A stretch of 36,092 nucleotides of DNA from Stentor coeruleus (taxonomy: Eukaryota; Ciliophora; Heterotrichea; Heterotrichida; Stentoridae): positions 1 through 36,092 of the forward strand of contig MPUH01000762.1 of assembly GCA_001970955.1 (NCBI GenBank). The letters run 5' to 3'. This document shows positions 1-8,721 of this stretch, piece by piece. The position numbers and the translations under genes are program-made. The first letter of the stretch is position 1. Every line of letters begins with the position of its first letter. Under the pieces are notes generated by a model. That model had not been told where the DNA came from. It saw nothing but the letters and a program-made list of their open reading frames with translations, and did no database searches.

Positions 1-158
1 AGATTAGTTAGATATAAATTAGGATTGTTGATAAGATGTAGATTTTATATATAGATATCATATTTTCTATTATATAATCATAATTATTATATCCATAATA
101 TTTTTTCATGTATATTTTACAACAATCTACTCTATAAATAAAAAAAATCAAACTTCCA

Positions 159-848
159 TTATAAACTAAACTCCATGATCTCGCAGTTCTGTAACCAAAT
201 TCCTTTTTCTTCAAAGTTCACTTTAGTAAACTGTTTTAAAAATGATGAATGAGTTACCAAAGCAATAGAGTTCATTTCAAGTTCCCTTCTCCATATTTCC
301 TTACTTCTCTGTGCCCTTCTATACAAATCAAAATCTGGTTCAAGAATATCAGGATTCACTTTCCTCATAAGTTCCAAGACTTTAGTCCTTCTAATCAAAA
401 AATCCCCATTTTTGATATCCTCAGCATATTTTGGGTTTATAAACAAGTCAGGTAAAAAAGTATCCCCAATCAAACTCCAATCATAATGAGCATATTCAGG
501 AAATGGAATTCCATTATAAGCTGTAACATCATGACCATTATGTAATACTTCATGTAACTGTGGATGAACAATTATATTTGGATGAAGTGGATGATCTTTA
601 AATAAAATCTCACATGTTTCTAATGCTCGACGTAAAGGAGATACAAAAACTTTTGTTACTTGAAGACTATGAGCATTTGATATTGCTGATTGACATTGGA
701 ATATACCTTGTGGGGATAAGACTGAATCTGCTAGTTCTGGGTCCCAACGAAATTCTGCTGTTAAAAGAGGAAGTCCTTGTTCCTCGTAATCTGCTTGAGC
801 TTTGTTGTAGAAAGTCTGAGCATGTCTTATGATATAGAGTTTATGCAT
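159..848 (-). CDS. Histidine phosphatase superfamily protein (phosphoglycerate mutase-like)
   Basis: A 229-residue protein of the histidine phosphatase superfamily, which uses a phosphohistidine intermediate to remove or move phosphate groups. The N-terminal RHAQ at residues 8-11 is the RHG-type motif carrying the catalytic histidine (H9). The second conserved arginine lies in SPLRRALET near residue 73. Glu100 in LHEVLHNG is the likely acid, and H200 in VTHSSF is the second histidine. All four expected catalytic positions are therefore present. There is no signal peptide or membrane segment, so it is probably cytosolic. The substrate cannot be told: family members act on sugars, inositol phosphates, nucleotides or proteins. 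The ATG at 848 opens directly into the first beta strand and catalytic motif, which fixes the start. The stop is TAA. It is divergent from the ankyrin-SAM gene. Confidence 0.88.
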   Translation of the reverse strand: MHKLYIIRHAQTFYNKAQADYEEQGLPLLTAEFRWDPELADSVLSPQGIFQCQSAISNAHSLQVTKVFVSPLRRALETCEILFKDHPLHPNIIVHPQLHEVLHNGHDVTAYNGIPFPEYAHYDWSLIGDTFLPDLFINPKYAEDIKNGDFLIRRTKVLELMRKVNPDILEPDFDLYRRAQRSKEIWRRELEMNSIALVTHSSFLKQFTKVNFEEKGIWLQNCEIMEFSL

Positions 849-1355
849 TATTAGATTTTATTTTATGATATTTTTATGATGAGTTGGGTTTAATTCATTA
901 GCTTTGTGGAAAATAATCAGGTATTTTAAAATATTAGCTTTTTAATATATCATAATAATGTTGGTGTTTATATGATGATGTTATTATAATCATGAAAGTG
1001 TTTGTCGCAAAAATATTCGTGATTGCAAACTAAACCTTTGATTTTTAGAGGTTTTTGACAATATAATATCCACACCCATTTGCACATTTGCTTCAAAATC
1101 TTTCCTTCACAAAAAATTTAAACGAGTTTAAATTTTCTTCCATCCTACTTTTCTATATTTCCACAACAAATAAATCCATAAAATTCCAAAATCCTTCATC
1201 ATACCTTACCCTAATCCAGCATCCCATAACTCTTCCATAACCTAAACCCTTATTCTAACATCAAATCTTCATAACAACCAATTTTCCTAACCACGAACTC
1301 TAAAATATCCATCCAACCCTCAAAAAAAAAAAAAATAATAATAAAATTACTTTAT
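849..1355. promoter_or_regulatory. Divergent intergenic region between two genes
   Basis: No gene is seen here. The part next to the minus-strand phosphatase is G-containing, while the part from about 1060 to 1330, upstream of the plus-strand ankyrin gene, is strongly C/A/T-rich with few G. An A-run at about 1322-1335 followed by AT-only sequence leads into the ATG at 1356. Promoters for both genes must lie here, but no specific site can be named. Confidence 0.5.
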
Positions 1356-2723
1356 ATGAGACTCTCACCAATATCAAAAAAATCTACCCCAGAAAGCCAC
1401 TACGAGAATTTCTGTAAAGAAGGCAATCTTAAAAAGATCAACGAACTCTTACAAGCCACTCCAGAAATCTTAAACCTTCGAGATCAGCATTTAGGTCTAA
1501 CTCTCTTGGCTAATTCCATAAAGTATGGTCAAACTGAGCTCTCTCAATTTCTCCTTACTCAAGGTGCAGATCCTAATATAAGCAACATAATCGGTGAGAC
1601 CCCTTTACATATAGCCGTAGATAATTCTGACTTTGACTCAGCTAAGCTTCTTTTACAATATAAAGCTGAACCTAATTGTATGACAGTTGATGGAGAAACC
1701 CCATTACATCACTCTGCTTTTATAGGTGATAAAAAAATGATGAATGTCCTTTTAAGCTATGGAGCTGATCCAAATATTGTTGATACAATTCTAGGTCGAT
1801 CTCCATTACATTGTGCAGTTCAATGCGAACATATCGAATGTATTCAATTATTATTAAACTATGGAGCTGATGTAAATATAAAAGACAAAGAGGGTTGTAG
1901 TTCAATATCTACATGTGAAAGTATAGAAATATTAAAAATATTAGAAGATAATAGGGATAGGATATTGAAAAATCCTCTTCGTAGTATCCCAGAAACATAT
2001 TCAAGTGATGAAGAGAAAAACAGTTATAGATACAGTTTTACATCATCTTCAGTATCAGTAAGTTTTTCTATAACAGAAAGTTCTTTTGCTTCACTACCTT
2101 CAGAAATCATGCCTACTCAGAAATTTGGCAGTGAAGATACAACAGCTAGTGTTCAGATATTCAATTCTGAGGATTTAAAACTTATAAAGTTCTTAAAAAG
2201 TATTAAAATGCTCTCATATAAAGATATACTTATAAATGAAGGTTTTGATGATATGGATTTAATAGTTTATCAAATGTCTTCACCTTTACCAATAACTCAT
2301 GATATACTTGAAAGTATTGGGATAATCAAACATGGTCATAGGGCAAGAATATTGATGAAATTAGAACAAACTGCTGATGTTGTTATAGCTAATAAAACTC
2401 AAGATAAAAATACAATTGATGTTGAGTGGGAGTGTTGTCAACCAAAACACACTTATACCCCTGGGGTTAATAATTTGAAAGATTGGCTTGGGTTGTTAAA
2501 ATTAGATAAATATTTGAAGATGTTTGAACAAGCTGGATATGAAGATTTACAATTTCTGGTCTCGCTTATGAACTCAAAATACCCTATTGATGATGGGTTG
2601 TTAGAAAAAATTGGAGTTGAAAAATTAGGCTATAGGATGAGAGTTTTGGGTAAACTTATGGAGGATGCTAAGAATATTATATCGAGATCAGCTACAGGCA
2701 AAGATGCTTGTAATTTGTTATAA
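1356..2723 (+). CDS. Ankyrin repeat protein with two C-terminal SAM domains
   Basis: A 455-residue protein. About four to five ankyrin repeats fill residues 15-205, recognisable from repeated G-x-TPLHxA and LLxxGADPN/GADVN signatures (for example GETPLHIA and SYGADPNI). A Ser-rich linker follows at about 205-270. Two SAM-like domains then appear at about 272-345 (EDLKLIKFLKSIKML through HGHRARILMKL) and 378-448 (NLKDWLGLLKLDKYLKMFEQ through LGYRMRVLGKL). The IGV/GII...GHR/GYR-xR-IL pattern is typical of SAM helix 5. Ankyrin repeats plus tandem SAM domains occur in scaffolds such as the ANKS and Caskin families, where SAM domains polymerise or bind partners. A scaffold role is inference. No catalytic domain, signal peptide or membrane segment is seen. 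The ATG at 1356 follows an AT-only leader, and the stop is TAA. Confidence 0.85.
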   Translation: MRLSPISKKSTPESHYENFCKEGNLKKINELLQATPEILNLRDQHLGLTLLANSIKYGQTELSQFLLTQGADPNISNIIGETPLHIAVDNSDFDSAKLLLQYKAEPNCMTVDGETPLHHSAFIGDKKMMNVLLSYGADPNIVDTILGRSPLHCAVQCEHIECIQLLLNYGADVNIKDKEGCSSISTCESIEILKILEDNRDRILKNPLRSIPETYSSDEEKNSYRYSFTSSSVSVSFSITESSFASLPSEIMPTQKFGSEDTTASVQIFNSEDLKLIKFLKSIKMLSYKDILINEGFDDMDLIVYQMSSPLPITHDILESIGIIKHGHRARILMKLEQTADVVIANKTQDKNTIDVEWECCQPKHTYTPGVNNLKDWLGLLKLDKYLKMFEQAGYEDLQFLVSLMNSKYPIDDGLLEKIGVEKLGYRMRVLGKLMEDAKNIISRSATGKDACNLL

Positions 2724-2858
2724 ATGTCATTAAGGTAATTTAGCCTTGGGTTTTTAGCTTTATTTAGGTTTGTATATGTTGATTATTATTATAAATATAA
2801 GAAAATATTTTATATTAGGATGAATGGTATTAGATATAAGAGTTTTTTATAAATTATA

Positions 2859-3872
2859 ATGATATGGCTTTTAGTTGCTTTAAGCTTGGTGAATGCTGTT
2901 GAAGAGGTCAAAATGAAATCTTTTGATATCAACTTAGACGAAAGTCCTGAAACCAGATGGGTGCATGTTATGGAAGCTAAAAAAGTTGAAATCAACAACT
3001 TTATCACATTTTTTGAATCTCAACTAAACCCCTTCCTAATCAAGTACATCAGCTACGGACTTCTAAAAGCGAATATTTTCCCTTCAGAATCCATCAGAGA
3101 AATGCAAGGTAGTGCTGAATACCTTAAAATCAACTTCAATACTGTAGTGGCAATGAATTTCATAAACGAATTCTACTCCAAATGTTCCTCCTTAATAATC
3201 CGTAAACAACAAAACGGGATAATCCTTGGTAGAAACCTAGATTACGACTTCCCAAGTCTAATGCGTGAACTATCAATCGACCTATCTTTTTATAAATCCG
3301 GTAAACTTCTCTACAAATCAGCTGCCGGGGCTCTTTATTTTGGTGTTGTCACAGGTATGAGACCTGGTTCATATGCTTTAACCATAAATCAAAGAGATCT
3401 TTTCGATCATGCAGTTTTCTGGGAGTCTCTAAACCTATTTGAAGGTAGTAAAATAACAACTTTTGCTATGAGATATTCTCTTGAAAACATTGAAAGTTAT
3501 GAAGAAGCTAAAAAATACTTTGAAAATATCCCTCTTATTGCAGGGGAGTATATATGTATAACAGGGACAACTGATGGGGCAATTATAACAAGAAATAGAA
3601 ATTATGTTGCTGATATAAAACAAATAGATGAATATAATTGGTATATTGTTCAAACTAATTATGATCATTGGCTACCACAACCTGTAAAAGATGACAGATA
3701 TCATCCAGCTATAAAAAGAATAGAAGAAATAGGGAAAATAGATATTAATGAGGATCAAGTACATAAAATAATGATAATGGAGCCAACTTATAATTGGGAA
3801 ACTGTTCATACGGTTATAGCAAATCCACTTACAGGATACTGGTATGCAGTAACTTGGCCTGCTGATGCATAA
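2859..3872 (+). CDS. Acid ceramidase / N-acylethanolamine acid amidase-like Ntn hydrolase
   Basis: A 337-residue secreted or lysosomal amidase of the acid ceramidase/NAAA family, which hydrolyses N-acyl amide lipids. An N-terminal hydrophobic stretch (IWLLVALSLVNA) is a plausible signal peptide. C109 in YSKCSSLII is the expected N-terminal nucleophile exposed by self-cleavage in this Ntn-hydrolase family. The downstream GRNLDYD places R125 and D128 at +16 and +19 from the cysteine, the spacing I recall for NAAA and acid ceramidase. N267 in QTNYDHW matches the conserved Asn of the family's TNYDHW motif. All key residues are thus present, and the length is close to the usual 350-395. Which lipid it uses, ceramide or N-acylethanolamine, cannot be decided. 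The next gene starts 58 bp downstream on the same strand. Confidence 0.87.
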   Translation: MIWLLVALSLVNAVEEVKMKSFDINLDESPETRWVHVMEAKKVEINNFITFFESQLNPFLIKYISYGLLKANIFPSESIREMQGSAEYLKINFNTVVAMNFINEFYSKCSSLIIRKQQNGIILGRNLDYDFPSLMRELSIDLSFYKSGKLLYKSAAGALYFGVVTGMRPGSYALTINQRDLFDHAVFWESLNLFEGSKITTFAMRYSLENIESYEEAKKYFENIPLIAGEYICITGTTDGAIITRNRNYVADIKQIDEYNWYIVQTNYDHWLPQPVKDDRYHPAIKRIEEIGKIDINEDQVHKIMIMEPTYNWETVHTVIANPLTGYWYAVTWPADA

Positions 3873-3930
3873 GACAATATTTAGTTTTTAATCCATATAG
3901 CAAACTTTATTTTTTATATCATTTTATATA

Positions 3931-5136
3931 ATGAAACTTACATGGCTTAGCTTATGCCTTGTTGGGTCTCAAGCAATTAAACTTCAACCTTTACCTTGGG
4001 AAGATTATGTGATAATCCCAGTAGCCGCTGTGGCAATCGCTATGTTTGCTGGGATTATGTCAGGTTTAACTGTTGGGCTTATGGCAATAGATGAACTTAA
4101 TCTTAAACTCAAACTTGAATCAGGAACTGATGAAGAAAAAATATATGCTAGAAGAATACTTCCAATATTAAAAGATCATCATTTATTACTTGTTACTCTT
4201 TTATTAGCAAATGCTATAGCATTAGAAACTTTACCTCTTATTTTAGACATGATGGTTGGAGGTGTTGCGGCTGTTATTATAAGTGTTATATTAACACTAT
4301 TTCTTGCTGAAGTAATACCTCAAGCTATATGTCTTGGGCCTAATCAAATCCCAATTGCAAGTTCTTTGTCTCAATTTGTTAGGTTTATTATTTTTGTATT
4401 ATGGCCTATAAGCTATCCTATTGCAAGATTACTTGATAAGACTATTGGGCATGGGGAAACGAAAATTTATAGTGATAAGGAAATGAAAATATTTTTTACT
4501 ATGCAAATTACTAATAAAAAGTTAGCTTTGGAACCTATTTTTGAGAGTCAGATTGGGATGATACATAAGGTTATTGATTTTAAAGAGAAGAGTATTGAAG
4601 AAATTTTTACGGGTAAAGAACAGGTTTTTGCTATTAATGCTGAGATGGAATTGAATGAAGAAAATCTTGAGTTAGTTTCTGGTAAAGGGTTTAGTAGGTT
4701 GCCTATTAGGGATGAAAAAGGGGTTTGGATTGGGGTTTTTAAGACTAGGATGCTGTTGGGTAGAGGAAATGAGAAGAAAGTTAGCGATTTTAGTATAAAA
4801 AGTCCTATATTTGTGCATTTTAAAGAAAATATTTACACAGTCCTTAGTTTGTTCTCACAATATAGTTGTCATATGGCATTTGTAGTTGATGATAATGAGA
4901 ATACTATTGGGCTTATAACTTTGAAAGATATAATAAAAGAGCTTATTAAAAAAGAAAAAACTTTACATTATCGTACTTCGATTACTGAAACAGAGGTGGA
5001 TGTGAATGAGAAAAAAACAGAAGGCTTTTTTCGGAAGATTTTCAATAATATTAGAAGAAAAAATCATGTAAATAAAGATCTTATCGAAGAATTCCAGTTA
5101 GCAGAAAAAGATAGTCTTAAAGTTCCTTTATATTAA
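3931..5136 (+). CDS. CNNM/DUF21 membrane protein with CBS domain pair
   Basis: A 401-residue membrane protein of the CNNM (cyclin M)/CorC-like family, linked to Mg2+ transport. A possible signal peptide (residues 1-16) is followed by a DUF21 domain at about 22-190. Its first helix contains the conserved GIMSGLTVGLMAID stretch, followed by hydrophobic segments around 88-108, 112-135 and 148-168; LAEVIPQAICLG matches the conserved EIxPQ region. A CBS-pair region spans about 200-330, including IEEIFTGKEQVFAI, GFSRLPIRDE, MAFVVDDNENTIGLITLKDIIKELI. The C-terminal tail (about 335-401) is Lys-rich and lacks the cyclic-nucleotide-binding-like domain of animal CNNMs, so the architecture is the short form seen in plants and protists. 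The role is inferred from family. The gene starts 58 bp after the amidase on the same strand and stops with TAA. Confidence 0.9.
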   Translation: MKLTWLSLCLVGSQAIKLQPLPWEDYVIIPVAAVAIAMFAGIMSGLTVGLMAIDELNLKLKLESGTDEEKIYARRILPILKDHHLLLVTLLLANAIALETLPLILDMMVGGVAAVIISVILTLFLAEVIPQAICLGPNQIPIASSLSQFVRFIIFVLWPISYPIARLLDKTIGHGETKIYSDKEMKIFFTMQITNKKLALEPIFESQIGMIHKVIDFKEKSIEEIFTGKEQVFAINAEMELNEENLELVSGKGFSRLPIRDEKGVWIGVFKTRMLLGRGNEKKVSDFSIKSPIFVHFKENIYTVLSLFSQYSCHMAFVVDDNENTIGLITLKDIIKELIKKEKTLHYRTSITETEVDVNEKKTEGFFRKIFNNIRRKNHVNKDLIEEFQLAEKDSLKVPLY

Positions 5137-5415
5137 GCTAAAATAAGCTACTTTATATGTGATTTATATAAAATAATATAGAAATACTTAGTTTCCATGC
5201 ATATTTTACCTTATTTTGTCTATATTTTCCCTTATTTTTTAGTTTATTCCTTTAGATTTCACACTTTTCTCACTATAAACCCTTTCCACATCTGCAAAAA
5301 GCTTTGTTCCCATATACAAAAAAGAAAAAATATATCTTATTCTCCTACACTCCTTATAAAAAACATCATCTTCTCCTATCAAGCCTCAATTTTATTAAGA
5401 AACTTGCTATTTATC

Positions 5416-5595
5416 TTATTCTAATACATGCTTCTTAATATTTGGATCATGCAATTGTGCGTACCTTCTGTTTTTCCTATACTTCAAATCACAACCTTTC
5501 AAGGACTCATACCTTTGTTTTAACGGTTTTTTAATCCCATTCCTATGATTTTTCTTGTTTTGATTGTGACTTGTATGGTTTTTGCTCTTGGCCAT
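5416..5595 (-). CDS. RPL29: 60S ribosomal protein eL29
   Basis: A 59-residue, very basic protein of the large ribosomal subunit. The N-terminus [20 protein letters not shown] and the following IKKP...[20 protein letters not shown] match the eL29 family closely (KNHTx[11 protein letters not shown], RYxSLKGxD, FA-type end). The ATG is at 5595 and TAA at 5418-5416, with no intron. The gene is short enough to be missed by a length cutoff. It lies 63 bp downstream of the FYVE-type gene on the same strand, so its promoter must fit in that AT-rich gap or extend into the neighbour's coding end. Its C-terminal end ([11 protein letters not shown]) is short, as in fungal and protist eL29; animal versions carry long extensions. 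Confidence 0.95.
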   Translation of the reverse strand: MAKSKNHTSHNQNKKNHRNGIKKPLKQRYESLKGCDLKYRKNRRYAQLHDPNIKKHVLE

Positions 5596-5658
5596 TTTAT
5601 TATAACTTAATGGATATAGGATTATCCTCTAACCTATTTTTTTATATCAAATATCCAT

Positions 5659-6525
5659 TCAGCGTTTTTTATTAAAAGAATCGATTTTTCCCTTGAGTTT
5701 CTCGTTTTCAATCTTATAAGTTGATAATAATCCTCTATAAAGTGAAAGCTGAGAAATTAATATCGAACGTTCTTGACTATTTTTTCTTATGAATTTCCGG
5801 GTTTCTGCTTGAGATTGGATTTCTTTTAATTTTAATGATAAGGATTTTATCGAAAGGGTTAGGGATGTGATATCATTTTCTAGGGTTATTAAGGAGTTTT
5901 GGTTATTTTCGATTTCAATCTGAATGCTGCTTGAGGTTTTCACTCTGCGAGATAGTCTTGAAAGCTTACGGGTATTATCTGGCATTGGTAGATTTTTTGA
6001 CTCTTCATTTGTAATTTCAGATTGCAAATCTTGGATTTTTTGGATTGTCTGCCTAAGATCATTTTTTTTCATTGCCACTTGAGCTTTAAGTTCTTGCAAA
6101 TATTGCTTGTTATTTTCAATTCCTTCATAGTTAACAAGTTTTTCATTTTCTGAGAGCTGATTGATTTTTTCAATTTCTTCTCTAGCTTCCTTTCTGCACA
6201 TATCACTTAATTCTTCGTTTAAGCAAGCTAAGCAAATTCTCTCCATGTTTCTTGTATCGACACTATACACTTTAATATTAGAGCAATCAGCACAAACTGC
6301 TTCCCCACAGAATTTACAATGAAATTTTCTTGTCTTAGAATTAAGTTTAGTTTCTTTTAGGTTTAAAAGACATACTTTGCATAGTCTTTGCATTTTATAT
6401 GCGGCTAAATCTATATCAGGTCTAATTTGTGGAATAATTGTTGATATCAGATTATGCCTATAATGCCTTTCACTAGAAGTATCCATAAAACTTAAACGAA
6501 TCAGCTTTTGGCATTCAGATTCCAT
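5659..6525 (-). CDS. FYVE-type zinc finger protein with long coiled coil
   Basis: A 288-residue protein with an N-terminal treble-clef zinc finger and a coiled-coil tail. Eight cysteines at about residues 49, 52, 70, 73, 78, 81, 98 and 101 form four CxxC pairs, with RKFHCKFCGEAVCADCS between the second and third. This resembles the FYVE core R-x-x-H-C-x-x-C-G-x-x-x-C-x-x-C-S. The canonical WxxD and full R(R/K)HHCR motifs are not intact, so binding to phosphatidylinositol 3-phosphate is uncertain. Residues about 110-285 are rich in Glu, Lys, Gln and Leu heptads, predicting coiled coil. The family would suggest an endosomal adaptor or tether, which is inference. The start ATG at 6525 precedes the finger by 48 residues. 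The stop is TGA, showing that TGA is a stop codon in this genome. Confidence 0.78.
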   Translation of the reverse strand: MESECQKLIRLSFMDTSSERHYRHNLISTIIPQIRPDIDLAAYKMQRLCKVCLLNLKETKLNSKTRKFHCKFCGEAVCADCSNIKVYSVDTRNMERICLACLNEELSDMCRKEAREEIEKINQLSENEKLVNYEGIENNKQYLQELKAQVAMKKNDLRQTIQKIQDLQSEITNEESKNLPMPDNTRKLSRLSRRVKTSSSIQIEIENNQNSLITLENDITSLTLSIKSLSLKLKEIQSQAETRKFIRKNSQERSILISQLSLYRGLLSTYKIENEKLKGKIDSFNKKR

Positions 6526-6669
6526 TTATTAAAATTTTATCCACTTATTTTGGTAATTTTTTAATCTAGGCTTTTTAATAGGAGGTTTATGGTAATATTA
6601 TGCTTTTTTTTTAACCTTTGTTTATTGTGTGGTTTAAAGAAAGTTTTTAGGACTTTTGTTTGAGTTTAG

Positions 6670-7014
6670 TTTTTTTTCTATATAACTCTACACCGTTCCC
6701 TCAAAAAATCATTAAAAACCTCGATTTCCAAGAGAATTTACAGCATTTTACATGTAAAAATACTTATTTTCATATTGATCCTAGCATTTATAGGTTTATC
6801 CAAAGAGTTATGCCCAGCCTATAACTATACTACTGATATCATGAGTTTCTATGATTCTAAAAATATAAATCATAACCCTTAGCTTATTTCTCATAATCTT
6901 ATACTAAAATCCACAAAAAAGCTCAATTTTTATATAAAAACTTTGCAAAATCCAGAACTTTTGTTAACAAAATTGCTGCACATCAACAAAAAAACTGTAA
7001 ACTGGCAAGCATAA
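6670..7014 (+). pseudogene. Possible relic of a small secreted-protein gene
   Basis: One plus-strand frame runs from 6670 to 7014 with a single internal TAG (6880-6882). Near its middle, the translation VKILIFILILAFIGLSKELC looks like a signal peptide followed by a polar mature region (PAYNYTTDIMSFYDSKN). There is no usable start: an ATG lies directly before this segment but is out of frame (CATGTAAAA), as if one base were missing. No GT...AG intron of 15-16 nt covers the TAG. It may be a decayed gene or an assembly-damaged one. I do not recognise a family, and chance is possible in AT-rich DNA. Confidence 0.3.
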
Positions 7015-7629
7015 GTGACTTGTACGTAAAAGGTAGGAGTTATTTTTATTGTGAAGAGTTTCTAGATAAATCACAATCAACAAAAAATGTAAAATTTGAG
7101 ACTTGAGACATAAAAGAAATGTTACAAGATAATATAAACTAAAAAAAATGTAATACAATCGATAACTGCATATTAGAAAATATTTAAAAAAAGTAATTTT
7201 TATATTCTATGAATTGATATATATTTGTCAACCTAAATAAGGTTCAGAGATTTTTTATTTATATTGATAATACTTTGACAGCTTAAAAGTGGATAATTTT
7301 TAGTTTGTAGAACATTTTTAATTTGTGTTGTTTTAAAAATTTAATATATAATAAAATGTTTAAAAGATAAGTTGGATTAGTTTACACACTATACAGTACT
7401 TTTTTGATAGCGGATATAATTGCTTTTCTGTTATTAAAGATATTATTAATTTTTAGAAAAAAATGAAAATTATATTCGGTATTAAAGGCTACCATAGAGT
7501 TATTTTATTTTATCTGCCATTAAAAAGCAGTTAATTTTTACAAAAAATATAAATTGTGTAAGATATTGAGAAAAAAAAAACCGTAGAGTTAGATGAGTTA
7601 TTAGGATTAAAATTTTTGTTTTTATATTA

Positions 7630-7746
7630 ATGGCAAATAGAATAGATGATTTTGATTATAAAAGTTTATATTGCTTTTTTTTTACGCCTATAATGGATAA
7701 TAAAAATACTTATGCTTTGGTAGGTGGAAAATTCGATAATAAATAA
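7630..7746 (+). pseudogene. Small ORF or gene fragment, partly duplicated
   Basis: A 38-codon ORF starts at ATG 7630 and ends in TAA at 7744-7746. It is acidic at the start (MANRIDDFDYKSLY) and ends NTYALVGGKFDNK, which reads like a piece of a beta-propeller-type repeat (ALVGG), but it is too short to assign. Its 3' two thirds are repeated at 7763-7833 after an N gap. A fragment of a degenerate gene is the most likely reading. Confidence 0.25.
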
Positions 7747-7833
7747 TCATATTTATTTGGATGCCTATNTAATGGATAATAAAAATACTTATGCTTTGGT
7801 AGGTGGAAAATTCGATAATAAATAATCATATTT
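7686..7833. repeat. Near-identical direct repeat spanning an N gap
   Basis: Copy A (7686-7754) and copy B (7763-7833) match base for base except for an inserted nt pair, one of which is the N at 7769. The copies are separated by 8 bp. It is either a recent tandem duplication or unmerged overlapping contig ends. Confidence 0.85.
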
Positions 7834-8128
7834 TAATGGAAAATTTAAAAACATTATAAAAAATTATATGATCAAGTTTTAATATAAGCTTTAGGATTTT
7901 AATCTTTTTATAGTGCAAATTTAATGTTATTTCTCGAAAATAGAACATAAAAATAACTATTTGCTAATATGGCAAAGGAAAGTTATTACAATATGATATA
8001 TTAAATAAATATTACAAGTATAAGCTCAAAATGTAATTTCCAACTTGGAAATCCAAAAATTTAATTCCTGATAAAAGTTGCAGCTTTTTTACTTGATACG
8101 AGTTCTACTTNGTTATTCATAAATAGTT

Positions 8129-8721
8129 ATGGAATATTTAAGCGAGTTCTACTTGCAGCGTTGTTCCAAAGCTATATACGATTACTTCACTCTAATCAAT
8201 GAAATTGAAAAATATCGATTCAAAGAGTTAATAGCTGCAGTAAAAATCGAGTCACTATGGAGAATGTACCAACAAAGAAAGCATTACCTCCATCAACTAA
8301 AAGCAGTAAGTGTAATAAAAAGGGTCTACAGAGGCTACAGGACAAGAAAAAGTTATAAAAAAATGATAAGCAAGCTTAATAAAAACCTTATAGCTCTCTC
8401 CCATCAACGTGAAAAATTCTTTTCTTCTGCCGCGGTTTCTGTTCAAAAAATCTACAGAGGGTATTTTTCCCGTAAATACCTACACGACTTCTATGCAATA
8501 AAAAAATACCTTAAGTATATTGAAGGAAAAAATCAAAGAAGGTTAGAAAAAATGAGCAAACATCAGCAGCAATGCTACGCCAAGAAGAATATGCGAGGAT
8601 AAATATTTTTTAATTATCGACGGAATTACATCATTTAACTTCGATAAAAACTGTCCCAGGGGTTTATAGAGCTTTAGAAGAAGTGTCTGATTTTGGAAAG
8701 CATAGTATTAAACTTAAGTAA
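8129..8721 (+). pseudogene. SPATA17-like IQ-motif gene, frame-disrupted
   Basis: An intact frame from ATG 8129 to TAA 8602 encodes 157 residues with three IQ motifs: AVKIESLWRMYQQRK, VSVIKRVYRGYRTRK and VSVQKIYRGYFSRKY. The segment KYLHDFYAIKKYLKYIEGKN corresponds to the region after the last IQ in SPATA17, an IQ (calmodulin-binding) protein of motile cilia. The family's next conserved block (LLSTKxxPGxY) appears downstream in another frame as HHLTSIKTVPGVYRALEEV, ending at TAA 8719-8721. To join them, one needs a frame change of 2 mod 3 around 8560, and the second frame also has a TAA near 8618. No GT occurs between about 8545 and 8640, so a 15-16 nt GT...AG intron cannot fix it. The gene is either a pseudogene or damaged by assembly error; an N lies 18 bp before the ATG. 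Confidence 0.7.

Larger units (their letters stand above)
6526..8128. other. Long spacer with coding-like debris and one N gap
   Basis: About 1.6 kb without a confident gene. It holds a 345-nt plus-strand stretch with a single internal stop (6670-7014), a 38-codon ORF (7630-7746), a near-identical direct duplication with an N between the copies (7686-7833) and the last bases before a disrupted IQ gene, including a second N at 8111. The rest is very AT-rich. The region right of 6525 is the upstream flank of the FYVE-type gene. Assembly quality is doubtful here. Confidence 0.5.

Noticed and set aside
1..158. Minus-strand 68-codon ORF at the left edge (8-214)
   Set aside because: It overlaps the phosphatase C-terminus in another frame and has low-complexity Ile/Tyr composition. 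It is the phosphatase's downstream flank.
5197..5424. Plus-strand 75-codon ORF between the CNNM and eL29 genes
   Set aside because: It overlaps the end of eL29, and its Phe/Tyr/Ile-rich composition is what C/T-rich downstream flanks give by chance.
8545..8565. 15-nt GT...AG candidate (GTTAGAAAAAATGAG) in the SPATA17-like gene
   Set aside because: Removing 15 nt keeps the frame, so it neither reaches the downstream block nor removes the TAA.
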